Assembly: GCA_020433835.1 (NCBI GenBank)
Contig: JAGRBY010000381.1
Span: 1 to 6,981 of the forward strand
DNA: 6,981 bases
Direction of reading: 5' to 3'
DNA from: Anaerolineae bacterium
GTDB lineage: Bacteria > Chloroflexota > Anaerolineae > 4572-78 > J111
Under the pieces are notes generated by a model. That model made no database searches. It had not been told where the DNA came from and saw nothing but the letters and a program-made list of their open reading frames with translations. Positions within the stretch are counted from its first letter, which is position 1. Each line of letters starts with the position of its first letter. Positions 5,415 to 6,981 of this stretch are shown piece by piece. The position numbers and the translations under genes are program-made.

Positions 5415-5450
5415 AAAGAGAGGTAGAACTGTTTAACTCTACCTCTCTTT
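5415..5450. terminator. Hairpin terminator between convergent peptide 2 and TPR genes
   Basis: AAAGAGAGGTAGA (5415-5427) pairs perfectly with TCTACCTCTCTTT (5438-5450), a 13-bp stem with a 10-nt loop. It starts 7 nt after the peptide 2 stop codon. Both flanks are A/T-rich and the stem itself ends in AAA/TTT, so it probably serves both strands, though neither side has a long T run. Confidence 0.75.
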
Positions 5451-5483
5451 ACTTGCTTTAAGTACGTCAATAACAATTTGTTA

Positions 5484-6665
5484 TTATTTTTCTAGTCGTT
5501 TATTTAACACTTGTTGTAAATGAGTTTTTCTGGGATCGTCAGCTGCTTCCTGTAAAATTTGGTTAGCCTGCCTCCATATCTCATGAGCGCGATGACTTTG
5601 TTGCGCTTTTACGAACATTTCCCCAAAATTATCAAGAACATTTACTAAACTATATTTATTATCTGTGTTCTTCCAGGCGTTAATAGAGGCTGTGTAATAT
5701 TCTTCGGCTATTGCCCAGTTACTTAGTCCGGTATGAGCCATGCCTAAATTGTTATAAATATGAGCTAAGTCAACTACATAGTTACATTCTTGAAAAGCCG
5801 ATAAAGCCTTTATGTAATAGGTTATAGCACTGTTGTAATCTTTTTTTGTAAGATAAAGATTGCCTAAATTCGTTATGGGTTTGTTTACTTCGAGTTTGTC
5901 TCCCAATGACTGAAACAAGTCAATCGACATACGATAAGTTTCTTGGGCCTCTTTATTACGGCTAAGACGTCGTAGTATCATTCCACGATTGCTTAATGTT
6001 CTTGCTTTTTCAAAATTATTGTTAGTGAAATGGTATAGATCAATGGCTTGATCAAAATAGTTTAGTGCTGCTTCCCACTTACGTTGATCATGTGCAACTA
6101 AACCTTTTACATTCCAGGCTTCAGCGCGTTCAGCCATAGAAGACTGAGAGGTATCAAGTGCTTTCTGACAATGGGCCAGTGCTTCCTCATGATGCCCACT
6201 AAGCCGGGCAACCAAAGCCAACAAATTCAACAATGCCCAATAATGTGTTTGCGTGTCGTAGTGGCCACACAGATTGACGCCGGTTTGAAGCGTGTCATGC
6301 GCTTCGGGTAAGCGACCCTGCAAGCGATAGAGGTTGCCGAGGTGCAGCCGAAATTTAATTTCAGCCGGGTCTTGCTGCTCGGTGCTGCGTTTGATGCCCT
6401 GGAGTAAGTACGGCTCCCACTCAATACCCTGTCCCCGGCGGATCATAAGCGGACTGAGATGAATGATGAGGTCACGCACCGACTCCCATGCTTCGGGCAG
6501 CGGTAGGCCGTAGTTCAGCGCGCGCAGTACTTGCGATGTCTCCTGGGCAAAGTGTTCGGGATCGTTTTGGGCGCAGTTGAGCCAATGGCGGCTGTTGGTT
6601 ATTACCAACTGGCGAAAGAGATTGGGCCAAAGCTGAACAGAGGGTGTGGTGGTTACAGTATCCAC
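5484..6665 (-). CDS. Seven-TPR protein, probable C-terminal sensor part of a split STAND receptor
   Basis: The 393-aa protein opens with a helical linker (about 10-95) typical of the region after the winged helix in NB-ARC proteins. Seven tetratricopeptide repeats of about 40 residues follow, near 105, 143, 182, 222, 262, 302 and 342 (for example LHLGNLYRLQGRLPEAHDTL and YNNLGMAHTGLSNWAIAEEY). TPR arrays bind proteins or peptides and form the sensor end of STAND ATPases. GTG at 6665 is the only start after an in-frame TAG four codons upstream, and AGGTGA precedes it. It overlaps the NB-ARC end by 13 nt in the -1 frame, so the two were probably one chain, now separate, coupled or joined by frameshifting. 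Codons beyond about residue 170 are much A+T-richer. No signal peptide or membrane helix; cytoplasmic. Confidence 0.88.
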   Translation of the reverse strand: MDTVTTTPSVQLWPNLFRQLVITNSRHWLNCAQNDPEHFAQETSQVLRALNYGLPLPEAWESVRDLIIHLSPLMIRRGQGIEWEPYLLQGIKRSTEQQDPAEIKFRLHLGNLYRLQGRLPEAHDTLQTGVNLCGHYDTQTHYWALLNLLALVARLSGHHEEALAHCQKALDTSQSSMAERAEAWNVKGLVAHDQRKWEAALNYFDQAIDLYHFTNNNFEKARTLSNRGMILRRLSRNKEAQETYRMSIDLFQSLGDKLEVNKPITNLGNLYLTKKDYNSAITYYIKALSAFQECNYVVDLAHIYNNLGMAHTGLSNWAIAEEYYTASINAWKNTDNKYSLVNVLDNFGEMFVKAQQSHRAHEIWRQANQILQEAADDPRKTHLQQVLNKRLEK

Positions 6666-6981
6666 TTTGTCACCTGCCTATGGAGAAATGTCTCAGTCAG
6701 GCGGTGGATGGAGTAGCGGCGTTCGTCAATGGTGCCGATGACGTTGACCAGCGACATACGGATGAGGAGATCGAGCGCGGGATAAAGTTCCGCTTCAGCG
6801 ATGCCGGTTATGGCCGACAGATGATCGAGCGTTGTACCAGGTTGGGCGGCCAGCGGCATCGCAATGAAAACGCGCCGAGTGGTGTCGTCCAGCAATTCCC
6901 AGGAGTGGCGGTAAATAAACTCATAGAGCGACTCTGCCTGTTGACCGTGGGCTTCGCTTAAGTCAGTAAGCACACGCGAAA
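6653..6981 (-). CDS. NB-ARC/STAND ATPase, C-terminal winged-helix end (cut by window edge)
   Basis: The frame is open to the right edge, so only the last 108 residues are visible. They contain SWELLDDTTRRVFIAMPLA, a helical segment LDHLSAITGIAEAELYPALDLLIRMSLV and the end YSIHRLTETFLHRQVTKW. This is the winged-helix part of prokaryotic NB-ARC (AP-ATPase) proteins, where the IHRLT histidine takes the place of the MHD-motif histidine that contacts nucleotide. The P-loop and Walker B motifs would lie outside the window. Family members are signal-dependent ATPase switches in regulation, defence or cell death, usually with C-terminal TPRs in the same chain. Here the stop TAA at 6655-6653 interrupts the protein exactly where the TPR linker should begin. 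The effector domain and therefore the role cannot be seen. Confidence 0.8.
   Translation of the reverse strand, partial: SRVLTDLSEAHGQQAESLYEFIYRHSWELLDDTTRRVFIAMPLAAQPGTTLDHLSAITGIAEAELYPALDLLIRMSLVNVIGTIDERRYSIHRLTETFLHRQVTKWIL

Noticed and set aside
5469..5485. AATAACA-ATT-TGTTATT hairpin over the TPR stop codon
   Set aside because: It is an all-A/T stem apart from one C-G pair, too weak to count as a terminator beside the strong 5415-5450 hairpin.

Overview
The window reads as a chromosomal segment of a free-living bacterium of moderate G+C content. The gene mix suggests Chloroflexota (Anaerolineae-like): an NB-ARC/TPR STAND protein, a cNMP-CBS-DUF294 signalling protein, a ThuA-like protein, an ASCH protein and repeat-rich intergenic DNA. 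This is a family-level impression, not a marker-based assignment. No rRNA, tRNA, CRISPR array or transposase was seen.

Layout. On the minus strand from the left: the N-terminal part of an ASCH-domain gene (1-184), overlapped by an 8-TM membrane protein gene (175-1005). Next is a spacer with an extended -10 promoter and a 41-bp tandem palindromic repeat (1353-1470). It is followed by a ThuA-like gene (1479-2117), a spacer with a long inverted repeat (2203-2267), and a 600-aa cNMP/CBS/DUF294 protein (2344-4146). That gene has a consensus promoter (4283-4311) and a G-tract repeat in its 5' UTR.

The most unusual part is on the plus strand, 4357-5450. Two tandem cassettes each encode a 49-aa peptide with a Sec-type signal sequence and a C-terminal Cys-x4-Cys (4566-4715 and 5259-5408). 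Each has a TATACT -10 box 77-78 nt upstream of a strongly conserved 67/71-nt leader, a spacer of exactly 37 nt to the ATG, an RBS 8 nt before the ATG, and a downstream hairpin terminator. The leader is better conserved than the coding sequence. Its differences lie mainly in one hairpin loop, one CGCG insertion and pairing-compatible changes, so it looks like a structured cis-regulatory RNA. The DNA between leader and RBS has diverged almost to randomness while keeping its length.

Convergent with the second cassette is a STAND-type receptor, split at the winged-helix/TPR junction. It comprises the C-terminal end of an NB-ARC protein (6653-6981, running off the window) and a 393-aa seven-TPR protein (5484-6665) that overlaps it by 13 nt in the -1 frame. 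The 3' part of the TPR gene is markedly A+T-richer than its 5' part.

How the genes may work together: the two peptides look secreted and the neighbouring protein has the TPR architecture used by many bacteria to sense peptides. A peptide-signal/receptor relationship is therefore an attractive hypothesis, but it rests on proximity and architecture only. The other genes (ASCH, membrane protein, ThuA, DUF294) look like ordinary chromosomal genes with no evident link to the peptide locus.
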